Assembly: GCA_029783825.1 (NCBI GenBank)
Contig: JAREIK010002440.1
Coordinates: forward strand, 1,746,974-1,810,973
Length of the DNA stretch: 64,000 nucleotides
Direction of reading: 5' to 3'
Source of the DNA: Sapria himalayana
Lineage: Eukaryota > Streptophyta > Magnoliopsida > Malpighiales > Rafflesiaceae
In this document: positions 35,487-49,244 of the stretch, in pieces
Layout: each line of letters starts with the position of its first letter
Numbering within the stretch: the first letter of the stretch is position 1
Notes under the pieces: model-generated
Seen by the model: only the letters and a program-made list of their open reading frames with translations
What the model was told of the DNA's origin: nothing
The model's database searches: none
Made by a program: the position numbers and the translations under genes

Positions 35487-35864
35487 CTGAAAGAAACACA
35501 TATCAACTGCTTGAGCATGTGTGTGCACATACATACATTAATACACTCATACACATGCATATACGCATGTGCATGTGCATACCCACACAGTTGTGGGAAC
35601 GTATATAAAATATTGCTACATAATATGATAAAAATTGATGTACTAATACGTGCGCTGTGAAAATTTGTTCTCTCACAAGTCCTACCACGCGTACTGCGTA
35701 CAATTCGTATATCGAATAAGAAAAAGTATATCAATGGAAAGTGAATCATCCGCGTTCATTTACAATTCACTCTTTCAAAATATTCATCCTGCTGATTATT
35801 GTACTAATTGAATGATGACCCAGGAAATTGAAAGAGAGTTATATTTTTCAGAATCAATGTATCA

Positions 35865-36287
<423 letters not shown>

Positions 36288-37944
36288 AAATATTAGAAAT
36301 GAAAATTAGAAATGTTCAAATCCATTTCAAAATTTAGGAACGGATTTGAAACAGATTTGAAATGAAAGATACAAAATTATGAAAAAATAAAAATGCAAAA
36401 AGTTTTTTAGTTTTTTTATTCCGTCGCTAAATGATCTGTGAACTTAGAAATGGATATGCTTGCGTGGCATTTAGCGATAAAAATATTTGCATTCATTTAT
36501 AATCAAAAATATAAATCATATCTGTTTCCATTATTGTGAGGAATATTAAGTTTGTCGCTATAAAAATTAACATGATTATACGACTGAAAATCATTTCGTC
36601 GCTATTTTAGTGACGTAAATAAATTCCATCATTAAAATATGATTATTAATTTTCGAAGATCACTTCAAAACTTCAAAGTGTTCTAAGGGTTTCAGGGATT
36701 TTTTTTTGGTTTATTTATAATTTCGTCAAATTCATGTTTGGATTGTCTATCATTCATATTTTGTTTGAACCACATTTTATTCATAAGTGAGGTATGAAAT
36801 TATGATTTTTATTTTATCTTGTATCGTATTTGGGAATAGCTCCATTTGTGCATTTTCAGGTTACGTGTAATTTTTTCCCTTTTTTAACATTTATATTGGT
36901 ATATATCTAATTGTTTTGCAAAATTATTATAAATATAATTGATAAAGTATACATTATTTATATTTTTTTACATTTTTTCCTTATACTTTTATTTGTAACA
37001 TTTTTTTATAATCTATTTGATTTATTATCGTTTTATGTATTTTGTTATTGACCTTTAGTTAATATCATCAAAATTATTTTGTATTTTGTTTCCTTACTAG
37101 AATTATATGATATTTAATAATTTCAAAATTGAATAACTCATATTAATGGAGTAACCTTAATAATAAATAATTTATAATTATTAAAATAATTACTAAATAT
37201 TCATTTGTAATAATAATATTATTAATAATAATGAAAATATATATATAAGGAGGGTATACATTTAGAATAGTGAAGTGTAACAAAAAGTTGTTAAACTAAA
37301 ACAAATAGAAGCTAAATTAAAAATTTATATAGTTGCTTGATTTATATTTCACTAAAACTATAATAAAATAAATAATACTCACCTTTATTTAATAGTAAAA
37401 AATTTCATATTATATGTCACATGTGGTATATGTCTATGTATACTATATGTTTCATATAGATTAGAAGAATTTTCCATTCATTTAATAATATTCTCCATTG
37501 TTAGTTGATTTATTTTGTATGTTTTTTCATTGATAAATTTTATTATATTGACATTGATTATTTATTTATTATTTATATTATATATAATATGTTTATATAA
37601 TTATTTAGTACTTTTTATTAATATAGAAATTAAAAATAATGACATTGTAAATTTTTCTTTTTTTCTTTATCAATGCAATTTCATTCAATATAGATAAATA
37701 TCAAATTTTTAGTTTTATGCAAATGACAAATATACATTGGAACAACCAGCCTTTTCTAACTTTAATCAAAAATTATCTAATAATTATTTACTACAACTTA
37801 TTTGTTAGATTTATGCAATTTCATAAAAGTTACTATATCTTTATTACAAAAATATCTTTATATATATTATTATAATTCCAAAAATATTAATGTTATGTGT
37901 CATAGGAATGAAAAACATTATACGACTTGTTCATCAATTGATAA

Positions 37945-38285
37945 ATATAAGACTAAAAAATGGGTTTTGAACTGATAAATTTGTAAATGAGATTTAGGAA
38001 TTTATTACCTTCACTAAAAAATAGCATGATTTTATGAATGAAACAAAAATAAGATGTCCTTATAATGCTCATAAATGTCAAAATCGGAGTTTTTATAATA
38101 TGGACACAATGCAATATCATCATGTAAAAAATAGATTTGTTAGTGACTATTATGTTAGGTATAAACATAAAAAAATAGTTGTCCCATAAATAACTAAGTA
38201 TTATGTACATAGAAATATTGATTCAACTATTGCAATGGAATATACTAATTCTAATGATGCATGTGAAGTAATTTTGAATAATATT
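37945..38285 (+). pseudogene. CACTA-A TNP2 transposase, N-terminal fragment
   Basis: One reading frame gives a transposase-associated domain with three stops. DKFVNEI*EFITFTKK is followed by HDFMNETKIRCPYNAHKC, then HHVKNRFVSDYYVRYKHKK and YTNSNDACEVILNNI. This matches the usual RCPC.KC ... HL...GF...Y..W..HGE layout of plant CACTA transposases. The frame is cut at 38285 by CACTA-B, exactly at its CACTAC terminus. It continues at 42763, but a large middle part is missing. Confidence 0.8.
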
Positions 38286-38837
38286 CACTACTAAAATTTA
38301 CCTAATTGCCGACCAATTATTTGGTCGGTAAACCTTTTACCGACTATTTATCGATGAAATTATTTAGTTGATATTTTGCCCGTCAGTAATTTTTTTACCG
38401 ACAAAAAATAAGTTAGTCGATAAATTACTTATCGATAATTTACCAATAAATAATTATCGACTATATTCCGCCCATTTTTCGACCAATAGCATTAGGTCAT
38501 TATATTGTCTTCAAATGGTTGGTAATTACCAATTATTTACCAACTAGTTACTGACAAACAATTATTGATTATATTCCAGTCATTTTCCAACCAAAAGCAT
38601 TAGGTCGATAAATGATCTCAAAATGGTCGGTAATAAATGACGAAGTTGCGACCAAAAACTGACCAAATATTTTTAATATCTTTGGTCGGTAATTGGTCTC
38701 CAAAAATATTACCGACCATTTTGTGACCTTTTATCGATCATTGTTATTAGAAAAATTTGGTCAGTTTTTGGTCTCAATTTGGTCGGTAAATTAATTTTAA
38801 AATATTTTTTTTCCGTTTTGAGTTTTATATCTTGCTT

Positions 38838-38855
38838 ATATATATATATATATAT
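38838..38855. repeat. (TA)n microsatellite
   Basis: Pure TA run; a second one, about 26 bp, lies at about 39003-39029. Confidence 0.9.
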
Positions 38856-39099
38856 TAAAACCAAAAATCATCCAAGGTCCAAGTTCCAAGTTCCAAATTC
38901 TAGCAAACAAAAGAAAAGTATAATTAACACATGAATATTTATAGTAAATTCCATCAACAAAAGAAAAGTACAATTTAAACAAGCAGACTAATATATATAC
39001 TGCATATATATATATATATATATATATAGTAAAGACGTCAAGATAAAATAAAAACATTAATTCCAAATTCCAAGTTTAAGACATGAAAAAAAATGTGTG

Positions 39100-40700
39100 T
39101 AATACACTCAATCATCCAACCTAGTTTCATAATCATTATATTGAGACGTATCTGGTTTATATGGTGAGATGTCAGGTATTAGGGTAGAGCTGTCTGCTAC
39201 TGTTAGTCATGATGTGGTTGTTACAGGCACTGTTGTAGGTGATGGATTAGATGCTATAGCTGGAGCATTACGCCGAATAATCTGAGGTTGATCATCAGGG
39301 TTGAACTGCAGTCCTCCTTACTGAAACTTCTTGGTAAGCCAGTCAAAATATAGATGCAACTCATCCCTATCATCCTTATAGTTGATCATGCATCACACAG
39401 TATCAGCCAACTGATAATGTATCTCATTTCACATCGCTCCTAAGAGTCCTCCATCATCGAGAACATATTCGAAAATGATCCTGAAAATACAGTCTCATAA
39501 TCTGGTTGTCTATGCGAGTAGAATGATTATGTCAATGAACCGACGCCATAGACAGACATCTTCTCCTTGCCATCAACAGCCTCAACCAAATTTGATTCGT
39601 ATCAACTGGTGGAGCTGATGAATGAGAACTACATGTTGCATCATCACATGAACCTGAAGCAAACTGGGAATATGCTTGAGTTGCAGTGGCTAACATTTCC
39701 TAATATCTTGCCTAATAAACATGTACGATAAGTATTTAAATTTATATTCAAATAAATAAGAGAGAAGTAATTTTATTTTAATGAAACCTACTTTTGATGT
39801 ACAAGATCTCTGATCAACAAAAGTCTGCTTATCATGAGTCTTCGTGTGCGTGTATCTGAATAAGCAAGGAGCACTGGCTTCTTACCCTCCTTGTGTTTAA
39901 TTACACACAATACATACGTTAATTCTATTGAAAAAAAATTTTTTATGACAAATGAAAATTAGGCATAATTGAACACAATTTACAAAGTAATAAACATAAA
40001 AAATATAAATTAGAAATAATACCAAAGCTCGTTCATGCCCACACATAGAGCGAGATCCACAAGTGTGTGTAGACATGTCACTACCCTCCCTAGCCCGCTT
40101 TGAGCGATGATTTCTGCTCTGTTTATCACACCTCTTCCTATAATCAAGATCTTCACATCTTCTCCGCCACTCCTTGAAAACATGATCCTGGACACTCAAA
40201 TCTTGCTCTTTCTTCTTCAACAATTTATCTTTGACCTAGTACACGGTATCTTTATACCTACTTGTGGCATAATTGTAGAACACAATTTTGACTGCCTCCT
40301 ATAGTTGTGTCTACATGTAAACATTCTACAATTATAATTTAAACATTTTTCATCAGTGAACAAAAAAATAAACAAAAGATATAAAAAATATTAGGTAGTA
40401 ATATGTACCTTAAATTCTCTCCAAATCATTAATTAGCCTTTGCGTCAGTGACTTCCAATTATGTCCATTAGGTTTAAAGGACTTTTTGAAAATTGTTCTC
40501 AGATACCTAGAATTGAACTAGCCAGCTCTAACTTCATCCTATAACCCAAAATTTAATAGCAAGAAAGAAATAAATTAAGAAATTGATAAATCATTAGTTA
40601 AGTTTGAAATCTTACGGATTATCAATTGTCGGATCAAATTGAGTAATTGGGAGAGTCTCGTTTGTAGAGTGCTCTGCTTTGAGGAAGACTCTCCAACATC
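39100..40700 (-). pseudogene. CACTA-B Transposase_24-like gene
   Basis: The minus strand holds three exon-like blocks. Around 40200-39990: EWRRRCEDLDYRKRCDKQSR, then RAREGSDMSTHTCGSRSM, which matches the FxxxSxxNxxNRxxxxxxHTGGSxS signature of the domain. Around 39715-39590: EMLATATQAYSQ and PPVDTNQIWLRLLM, with PVDxxxIWxEVVGG as the family form. Around 39365-39105: ELHLYFDWLTKKFQ*, then LQFNPDDQPQIIRRNAPA and a C-terminal tail ending TRLDD. Stops (for example after KKFQ) and frame changes show decay. CACTA-D carries a homologous copy of the C-terminal block. This protein family accompanies TNP2 in plant CACTA elements. Confidence 0.75.
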
Positions 40701-40739
40701 TCCATCCTTTCCCTCCTCTCCCTCTCACGTCTTTTGATC

Positions 40740-42762
40740 ATTCATCAAAATCTTAGGACACCTTATTATTACATGCTAGATTGTAGTGGAAGTTGGCTAA
40801 CTTTTATTAGTGGTTTGTACTTTTCTAGATAATAAAATTCAAATGGTGAAAACACTTGCTTTTATGCAGCATAAATATGATCTCATCAATATTAGATATG
40901 GCGAGCCCACTTTACTTCCAGATTATGGTCATTTTGTTGATCTTGTTAATGAAGTCTGAGCTTTAGCTATTAATAGTTGATTCTCATGTTGTTCCACATT
41001 ATGTGTTTCTAAGCCTATTTTTATTTGCCTAATTTTGTGAGTGAGCAAGCACCATATTGTGTTTGTTAGTAGTGATGGCAATAAGAGTCCAGGATTTAGC
41101 ACCATTGGTGCTCCTGGAAATACCACATCCTTTATATGTTCACTCTTAGTTGTTCAATTTTTTTTTTGCAGTTTTGATTCCTTGCAACCTATGATTACTC
41201 AAGAGCAAGCAATGAAGCTATGTGATAGAAACTTTGGTATCGGGGCAATGGTAATGAGCTAGATGGTAATGGTCATCAATTATATATTCACATTGTACAT
41301 TTATATGTTTTATTGATTTATATATTAAGATTTTTAGATGTTAATGAGCTAAAGAGAGAGAGAAGCATACATTATAATATTACATTACATTTGTGCATTC
41401 ACATGTAATAGTCCACATGTATGCATTATATGTGTCATAAACTACCAAGGCTAGGTATTCCTAGCCTTGGTAGTTCATAAGACACATTCCTATTCACAAA
41501 GCTTTATTTTTAAAAAAAATTTATAGTTTAATATGATATAAACATATTTACCGTTAATACAAGATCATTTGTTTTTAGATATGTGTTTTTAGATATGCGA
41601 GTTAAATGCAGCTCTATCAAGCAGTGAATACCAGATCATTACTGAATGTGTATTTCTAACATTACAGAGGAACCTAATGTCATTCATTCCTTGCACTATG
41701 ATTTTATGACTTTTGATGTTTTGGAATATATGGTTTTTGGTGATCTTGCTGGCAATGAATCTGATGTTATGGCTAGGGACATCAATACTGGGGACTTGAA
41801 TCCGTGGTTTCTACAACACACATATACATATATACTATAGTATTATACATAAGGTATAAGTTTTATTGCATAATTTTACCATATATTTATCAAAACAAAA
41901 CCTTTTTTATTTATTTATTTTGATTTGATTAACTAGTTTAATTTTCATATAGATATGGTACCACAATATTCTCCATACGAAACTTGCATAAGTGAATGGA
42001 CATCAGAATTGGGTTAAAGTTACAGGTGAATATCTCACTTTCTCTGGTGGTGTCACCCAATTCAAAAATGGAGCTTGCACTACATCGACTTCATCAACGA
42101 GGTCATTCTTTCCCTAATTGCAAAAACATAGAACCAAGCATTTCACTAGACATGATGCGGCATGACTAGGAAAACTTTGTTGCAGTAGAAAGATGGTTAC
42201 CAAAGGAGCTAGGGGAGAGAAAGCAATATCAATTTCACATATAATTTATACTGTATGCACTGTTGTTAGATACATTGATGAAGAAGATGTAATCAGGTTT
42301 TGTTATGTTTATGTTTTAACTATGTAACATATTATATTAGAATAATTTATTATTTACTTTTATTTTTTGTTAATTATAAACAATGGTTTATAGTTTATGT
42401 TTTTATTTAATTTAATACAAAAACTTAAAATTATGTTATCAAATTTTTGGTAAAAAAATAAAATTGTGAAAATAGTTTTGGAATGAAAATAGCTAGGGAT
42501 TTTTTCTTTGCTAATTTAGCTAGGGACTTTTTTATAACTCTTAATTATGATCAAAATTAGTAAGGGAAAAAAATATAATTAGCTAGGAAATTTCCGTCGT
42601 TAAAATATTTGCTAGGGAATTTACTTTTCTCATTAATAATTTGCGACGAGCACTTTAGCTTGGGATAATTTCCATCGTAAATCCATCGTTATTCTATTTT
42701 AGCGATGGAATAAGCCCATATGGCTAGGGAAATTTCCATAGCTATTTGGGCTTTTTTTGTAG
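40740..42762 (+). mobile_element. CACTA-C: CACTA-derived DNA with a TAGTG right end
   Basis: The right end at 42762 reads TTTTTTTGTAGTG. Repeated TAGCTAGGGA-type and CCATCGTAAATCCATCG words precede it (42490-42745). These subterminal repeats differ from those of CACTA-B, so this is another family. A segment at about 42125-42250 matches the minus strand of 59660-59530. No left terminus was recognised. Frames at 41041-41262 and 41646-41840 have no clear domain. Confidence 0.55.
41431..41486. repeat. 56-bp near-perfect palindrome
   Basis: AACTACCAAGGCTAGG pairs without mismatch with CCTAGCCTTGGTAGTT around a 4-base centre. The outer TGTGTC/GACACA also pair, with a small bulge between. Confidence 0.95.
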
Positions 42763-45029
42763 TGAGGAAAATTATCTTGGTTTTATAATCATAAATTCTT
42801 CCATGTAGAACATCCATTCGGATGAATATTGATGCATTTAAGAAATGCCATAAAGTCATTAAAAGTGCACCATCTTTGAGGTCATATGATGAAATATTAG
42901 AAATAATTGAAAGATATTCGTTCAAAAATATTATGGATATTGATGCAAATTGTCTTAATATATAAATTTCAAATATTTATCACTGTGGTTGGAAGAAAAA
43001 AAGTATCTTTTAGGATCTACCATATTAGAAAATAAATCTTATTAGACACAACTTAGATGTGATACGTATTGAGAAAATTTTTTTTGATAATATTTTTAAT
43101 ACTATAATGAATATGGAGGAAAAAACAAAAGATAATGACAAATCAAAAGATAATTTGAAAGAGTTATATTCACATCTAGAGTTACCCATGAAAAAATTAA
43201 TGAATAAATTTCTAATGCTTTTTATAGTTTTAAAAAGGATGCAAATGAAGCTTTGTGGAAATGGTTGATGGAGCTAAGGTCCCTTGGAGGATATGCATCT
43301 AACATGGGAAAATGTATTGATACGAAGAAGCATAAGTTGATGCATCTAACATGCAAAGACTATTACCCATAGTATTCCATGAATTACTTCCACAAAATAT
43401 TTAGGGAAGCAATGATTGAAATAAGTATTTTTTTTAAGAATCTTACTTGTAATGTCGTGAGAAAGGAAGAAATGGAGCAATTACAAAATGACATCCTATT
43501 ATTTTATGAAGCATAAGTTACTTGAGCGCATTGTTCCTTTTAGCTTCTTCGATTCCATAAAACATCTCCCAATCCACTTGTCTTACGAATCCATGATAGT
43601 AGCTCCTATGCAATATAGATAAATGTATCCATTTGAGTGGTAATATATTTTCCATTTGTTAATATAAAAATTTTAATTTATCTATTGATTATTTTTTTTC
43701 TAATATATATCAATTTCTGACATTTTAGAAAATTGAAAAATAATGTTCGAAATAATGCCAAAGTTGAAGGATCGGTATGCAATTCCTGCTTGGTTGAAGA
43801 GGCTTTGGCATTTTGTGTGCACTATTTTTAGCCACAATTATATAATCAGCATAAATATTGTCACTAAATAATGTATATGGTATGGAGGATGGGCCAGTCA
43901 AAAAAGATATGTTTTCTATTTTCTAGCAAGGGGGTAGATCATATGGTAAAACAACATTGAGATATTTTTTGGATGACCCATAGTATCATGCTGCACACGC
44001 AAATATTTTGTTGAACTATGAGGAAGTTATCCCTCATAATGAGTAAAAATTATAATAAATTCATATTCTCATTTTTGTATCATTATATGTGATATAATAG
44101 TTTAATTAATTAAAATATTTTCAATTTTATTTTTGAAGAATATTTGCTTAGGGATTAAGGCAAAGAGAAGCTTATATTGATGTTGAATCAATTGATGCAA
44201 TGTTTGAAAATGATCTTGAAAATTGGTTTGAAAAATATGTTGATATATGAACTTATAATTCATTATTCTAAACAATTACGTGCAACATTATATATGTATG
44301 AATTTGTCCTTTATTATTTTGTAGGTATAATTTTTTTCAAATATATATAACAAACAAATGAATGATCTTGCAAAAGGACCATTACTAAGGTTACAGACAT
44401 ATCCCATACATAATGTAAATGGATACAAATTTCAAACTTTGAAATATGGTATATGTATCAAGTGGTCTAATTATACTGCATGTACTACTAATTTTCACGG
44501 TCAACTAATTAAAATTATACACGTGGAGTATCTTGCTTTACTGGTTAAGAGGATTATTCTATTTAAGTATGAATGGTTTGATCCAATTCCAAATATAGAT
44601 ACTAGAATTCATCATCAATACAACCTTGTTGATGTGCATTATAAAACTTTATAGTAAGTATGAGTTATTTATTTTTTTGGTACAATCCAAATAAGTGTGT
44701 TACACCGCTTATCTAACCAAAAGAAGAAATCCATATCACTAATGGGAAATATGTAATATAAAACTTAGATTAGTTATTGAATTGTTGAAAAGGATGTTAT
44801 GGTCACTCCATCACATCTATCAGCATTTCAAGAGAATAATGTGAAAGTTCATTCAATCTTTCATGGGGCAGATGATGGTCTTCAAACTTTACTCGGTGAA
44901 TGTGAAAATTATTTGGACATTGATGATGGAAATGTTGAAGAAGATAATGAGAATAAATTAATTGTAGAATCAGATGCCAATAAATATGTAAATAGAGATG
45001 ATTTCTTAGAAAGTTCTGATGATGACTAG
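42763..45029 (+). pseudogene. CACTA-A TNP2 transposase, C-terminal two thirds
   Basis: Collinear with plant CACTA transposases. SIRMNIDAFKKC (about 42820) is followed by WKKKSIF*DLPY (about 42990), then IRHNLDVIRIEKIFFDNIFN (about 43038), the conserved RHNLDVMHIEKNVxDN. ALWKWLMELRSLGGYASNMG (about 43251) and EEMEQLQNDI (about 43470) follow. VRNNAKVEGSVCNSCLVEEA (about 43750) matches KVEGSIxxAYLVEE. AAHANILLNYEEV (about 43994) follows. At 44358-44654 lies a DUF4216-like block with NDLAKGPLLRLQTYPIHNVN and FKYEWFDPIPNIDTRIHHQY, then NLVDVHYK. An acidic tail at 44799-45029 ends LESSDDD. Stops, frameshifts and absence of the central part make it a pseudogene. It is likely split by introns as well. 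Confidence 0.88.
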
Positions 45030-45219
45030 AAATTCATTGACTTGATTGTTATTTTCTCATTCTTATTTTGTAATTGTTCAAAAGTGGATGTTAAATCAAA
45101 ATATTTTAATTGCTTTTTTCAATATCAATATGTTTATCATTAAGTTATGTTATTATGACATTTCATATAATATTTTTATTACCTTTGTATATTTGATATT
45201 TGTATAACTTAATTTAGGT

Positions 45220-47335
45220 ATGAGAGGTAATCATTCAAGTGGTCGAGATTCTCAAAGTATGAGGAGGAGTAGTGGAAGTCAACTAATAGCTAATGGGGGA
45301 AAAAATCTTCATTTATTCAGTGATGACAACACTATAAATGTCTTTCTCCTACACATATGGAGGAAACTTTGGCATCACCTCATCATGACATATACAAATT
45401 TACTATCGTAGATATTCTATCTTCATCTCATTTTTCACCTGAAGATATTGATAGTTCCGATCAACCTATCTTAGGAGGCCCATGCACTAGTACTCTAGTA
45501 GCAACACCGATAAAATATTCACAATCCCTAATTTGCATTCTAAATAATGAAAGATATCTTCATTCAGCCGACAATTGATAATAAATAGTACGTAGCATTC
45601 TTAAATTTACTACATACATTCTTTATCATTTTTTTTCATTTAAATTAAATATATAATTATATGTGAATAAAAATAATAAATATATCACAATTTTTAAATT
45701 TATGTGTTTTACAATAATAACAACGTATTATATTGCTACTTATTGAACATTATCATTTATAATGTGAAAAGTAAATTTTAACATAGTAGTTGAAAAAAAA
45801 TTGTATTTAGTTTATATGTATACGTACGTGATGATTTTAAATTGTTTATAAGTTTATTCATTCTACTTCTCGTATAATTAGAAAGATATTATAAGGAAAA
45901 CTAGTTATAAATGGTATAAAGTGGAGTAAAGTGTCCCCAAGTATGAAAAAATTTTATTGAGAATAATTTGAAGTAAATCTTTGATGCATTTAATTGTATT
46001 TCATTTTGGTATAGTATGATATATTCTTAAAATAATGCATTATATAGTATTATTGTTTTATTTATTTTTTGTAGAAATAATATAATTAGAATAATGCTTT
46101 GGTGGTATCCATGAAGGATACATGGAAACATTTGACAAGTGTGAGATACAATGACAAGCTTGGCAAATGGAGAAAAAAATATGGTAAAGATGCAAAACCT
46201 AATAATATCACCCTTGGTATTTGGATAAAGTGATGGGATTATTTGAATATTGAGGAGTTCAAGACCTTGTCCTAGGTGGCCTCACACAATCATCAATTAG
46301 AAAAATTTAAGTGAATGATCAAAACCTTATAAAACATATTGGAGGTTCAAAGGTGACCTACCAACATCCAGTAGATCTGGTATAATTATCATTTATTTTT
46401 TGTTATTATTTATATTTGTATAATCAAAAGAATAATATTTGTATCATAATGAATGATGTACCTTAATAGTAACTAATATTTATTTCTAGAAGGTTGAATT
46501 GAGATGTCCACCGATACCACTTGAGGTATTTAAGAGATTGATGAGATTCTCATTTTGTATTTGTAGTCTAATTTTATAATTGAAAATACTAAAATAAAAA
46601 AAAATAAAATTCATTATTTAGCATTAAATATAAATAACATACAAATTCAAATATATTTTTTACCATAACTAATGCTTTATTTTTTATAAAGTCTTTAAAT
46701 ATAATTAATAAAATCAATTTTAAAATATTTTGTAGTGGCAAGATGATAGTTTTTTTTTGCTAATATAAAATTTGTTTTAATATAGCAATTAATACGTTAT
46801 GTTGTATTTTACCATGTATAAAAAGTTAAAGAAAATATGTTTGTAATTACTTCACAATTGATAGATTCTTCTACAGAGGCACTAGAGATTAAATATTGCA
46901 CATAATTACTTTCAGGCTATCAAAGTGGACTTGAAAAAATGACGAGTCTATGATCTAGATACTCATGCATCTACATTTTATTCAAATTCTATTTGAAGTT
47001 TTTCATTATCATCTTCCAATTACAATAACATATTTGACGAGAGGTTGAGCGAGGTGATGCATGATATTCAGGATACATTGCAAAGAAAAAATGAGGAGAT
47101 ACAACAAAAGAATAAAGAGATGCAAAAAAAAATTAAAGAATTGAAAAAAAGAGAGGCTAAAAGATTGAAAAGAGAATAAGAAATAATAAAAAGAGAAGAT
47201 AAAATACAATAAAAGATTTTGAAGATGGAGAAAATAATGTGCAAGTTGGCAGAAATATCATCTATTTTTCATTATTCTGAAGAGGATCCATCCAGATCTC
47301 AAGAGGATAATACTCTTCGGAAGAATAACTCATAG
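45220..47335 (+). pseudogene. CACTA-A second gene, Transposase_24-like
   Basis: Follows TNP2 on the same strand. An N-terminal Ser/Arg-rich part starts at 45220 (MRGNHSSGRDSQ). TSYKWYKVE and VPKYEKILL (about 45900) resemble the usual SWxxVPxxxK. SVRYNDKLGKWRKKYGKDAK (about 46137), then W.YLNIEEFKTLS and HNHQLEKF, matches the WxxLxxYFxTDEFxxxSxxNxxNR region. The C-terminal part (about 47050-47180) is a charged coiled coil, ending in RKNEEIQQKNKEMQKKIKEL-type heptads. Stop codons and frame changes are frequent. The minus-strand frame at 47009-47209 is a shadow of this coiled coil. Confidence 0.7.
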
Positions 47336-47862
47336 TTGTTTGTAATATATTATTAATTTTTTGCAATGTATGTTTTTGATTTGAATTTATGGTTTTTATG
47401 TTAAAGGTTTTTTAATTTTGTTATAAATTGTATATTGAAATTTATAGACATTAATTTTTGTTATCTGACATTTAATTTTATCATTGATATTATGTAAATA
47501 TCATTTGATAAATAATACATGGATGTGCTTAATTAGTTCCAAGTCATATAATTTATGTATGTATTTGTATATTGTATACAACATAAACAACATAAATTCT
47601 ACTTGCTACTATTGCTGACAATAGAAATAGTTTTTTCCGTTTCTAAATCTATTTCAAAATAGAAACAAATTCATGCATGTCTTTATTGATTTGTCGCTCT
47701 TTTAAAAACAGATAATACATTTCTAATGATTCCATCAAAAAAATTAGCGATGGAGGATTATAGAAACAGAACTACTTTGTTTCTAAATGTGTCACTATTC
47801 ACCCATCGCGGCGAAATCAGAAACGGATTCGAGCATTTCTGATTTAAGGATTTCTTGTAGTG

Positions 47863-48480
47863 TATATTGTATATATCACAATCATATAGGGATATATACA
47901 TTATATATATCACAATGATATCATGATATTAATATAAATTTATATAGATATATAAATAAATACATATACATCATGTAGTGTGTGTGTGTGTGTCTACCTA
48001 TGTATCTTGAAATACTTATGCATACATACATACATACATATATATATATATGCATATATGTAAATATATGATGTATATATATCATATACATAAATTAATT
48101 TGTATATGTATATATGATGTGTACATATATCATATATATCTATGTATATAAACATATACATGATGCACATATATATATGTGTATATATATATAGAGTATG
48201 TATGTGTGTGTGTGTGTGTGTGTATCTATGTATATATTTAACATAAATATATGATGTAGATATACATCATATATAACACGATAGATATATCTATATATAT
48301 TTACAAAAAAACCCACACACACATGTTGTTATACATGCATACATTTTTTGAGATATATATATATATATATATTATAAATATATTTATATTTATACTATGA
48401 CATGATATTAGTATGCATATTGTGATGCAAATCGTGACATAATTTTTCTAAAAAAAATAATGATTGTTAAGTGTATAATT
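47863..48480. repeat. Microsatellite-rich region (TG)n, (CATA)n, (TA)n
   Basis: (GT)7 near 47980, (CATA)n near 48022-48040, (GT)10 near 48203-48222 and (TA)n near 48356-48372 within ATATGTATAT-type DNA. The region begins right after the CACTA-A right end. The ORF at 48140-48322 is a repeat artefact. Confidence 0.85.
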
Positions 48481-49244
48481 TTATTATTTTTTAATAATTG
48501 AGTTCATGCTTTTTAAATAATGTTAAGTGTATAGTTATTGAGTTGATGCTTCAAACCCTTTATGAGCTATGTCTCATCATTGATTGACCAAGGGCTGAAG
48601 CATGGAAAAAAGGTTGTTTGAATTTTGCTAGTTAGTTCCACGCCCAATATAATGATTTGATTTCTCATCAAATAACACACAGAATAATCTATCTTAATCA
48701 TATAGATTTGATGATTTTATCATTTGGTATTTGAATTTTAAACAATTTCATCTCTATACGTTCCCTCAGTCCAACATTAATAATTTTAGAGTTTTTTGAA
48801 TCACATCAATAATAATACTAAAATATATCTCATTAGGATTTGAGATTAACCTATATTTATACATTATTGATGGTAACTTTCCATGAAAATGTGGGATGGT
48901 TGTCTCCTTATAGATTTTTATTTCATTAAATCTCATATATTATATGTAAGGTCTTATCCTTTTTGAGATGTTGTAGATACCTTACTTTGAGTCCCATTAA
49001 CCTCATTAGCATAACACCTACTATTTGTCGAGTTAGTCATATCTTTGATTGAGCTATTTTTTTAATACCATTCATAATGATTCTAACAAATCACATTAAA
49101 AAAATATCAACTTTATCTATGTAAATCTCATAGTTTTATAATTTAGCATATAGGCTTGGGAGAGTCCCCAAATGGGCACTCATCTTTGAACAATCTCATG
49201 TAATTTCAAGTATATACATCTTAAAAATTATAATTTAAAAATAA
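48480..49244. other. Intergenic DNA, no gene seen
   Basis: AT-rich unique-looking sequence with no recognisable frame or element end. Confidence 0.5.

Larger units (their letters stand above)
38286..40740 (-). mobile_element. CACTA-B: nested CACTA element, left part
   Basis: Starts CACTACTAAAATTTACC at 38286. Repeated (A/T)TTGGTCGGTAA and ACCGACCA words follow in both orientations to about 38820, the usual CACTA subterminal repeats. A Transposase_24-like gene lies next, on the minus strand. A homologous end occurs at 58327. No matching right terminus was found, so the element is truncated or joined to other DNA at about 40740. Confidence 0.75.
36288..47862 (+). mobile_element. CACTA-A: En/Spm-type transposon, 11.6 kb including nested insertions
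   Basis: The right end at 47862 is TTCTTGTAGTG, the complement of a CACTACAAGAA terminus. Next to it are subterminal AGAAACGGATT/GTTTCT words and TTTGTCGCT/AGCGATGG. The left end is inferred by alignment: ATTAGAAATGTTCAAATCC near 36307 mirrors the right subterminal sequence, which puts the terminus near 36288. There CACTACAAGAAAT has decayed to AAATATTAGAAAT (9 of 13). TTCCGTCGCTAAAT (36419), TTTGTCGCTATAAA (36553) and TTTCGTCGCTATT (36596) are left subterminal repeats. 36660-37940 is leader sequence with no gene. It carries a TNP2-like and a Transposase_24-like gene, both broken, and hosts other CACTA DNA at 38286-42762. A 3-bp duplication could not be confirmed. Confidence 0.75.

Noticed and set aside
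47009..47209. Phe-rich minus-strand frame
   Set aside because: It is the antisense shadow of the Lys/Glu-rich coiled-coil of the CACTA-A second gene.
48140..48322. 60-aa frame with HTHTHTH and IYIYI runs
   Set aside because: Direct translation of microsatellite DNA.
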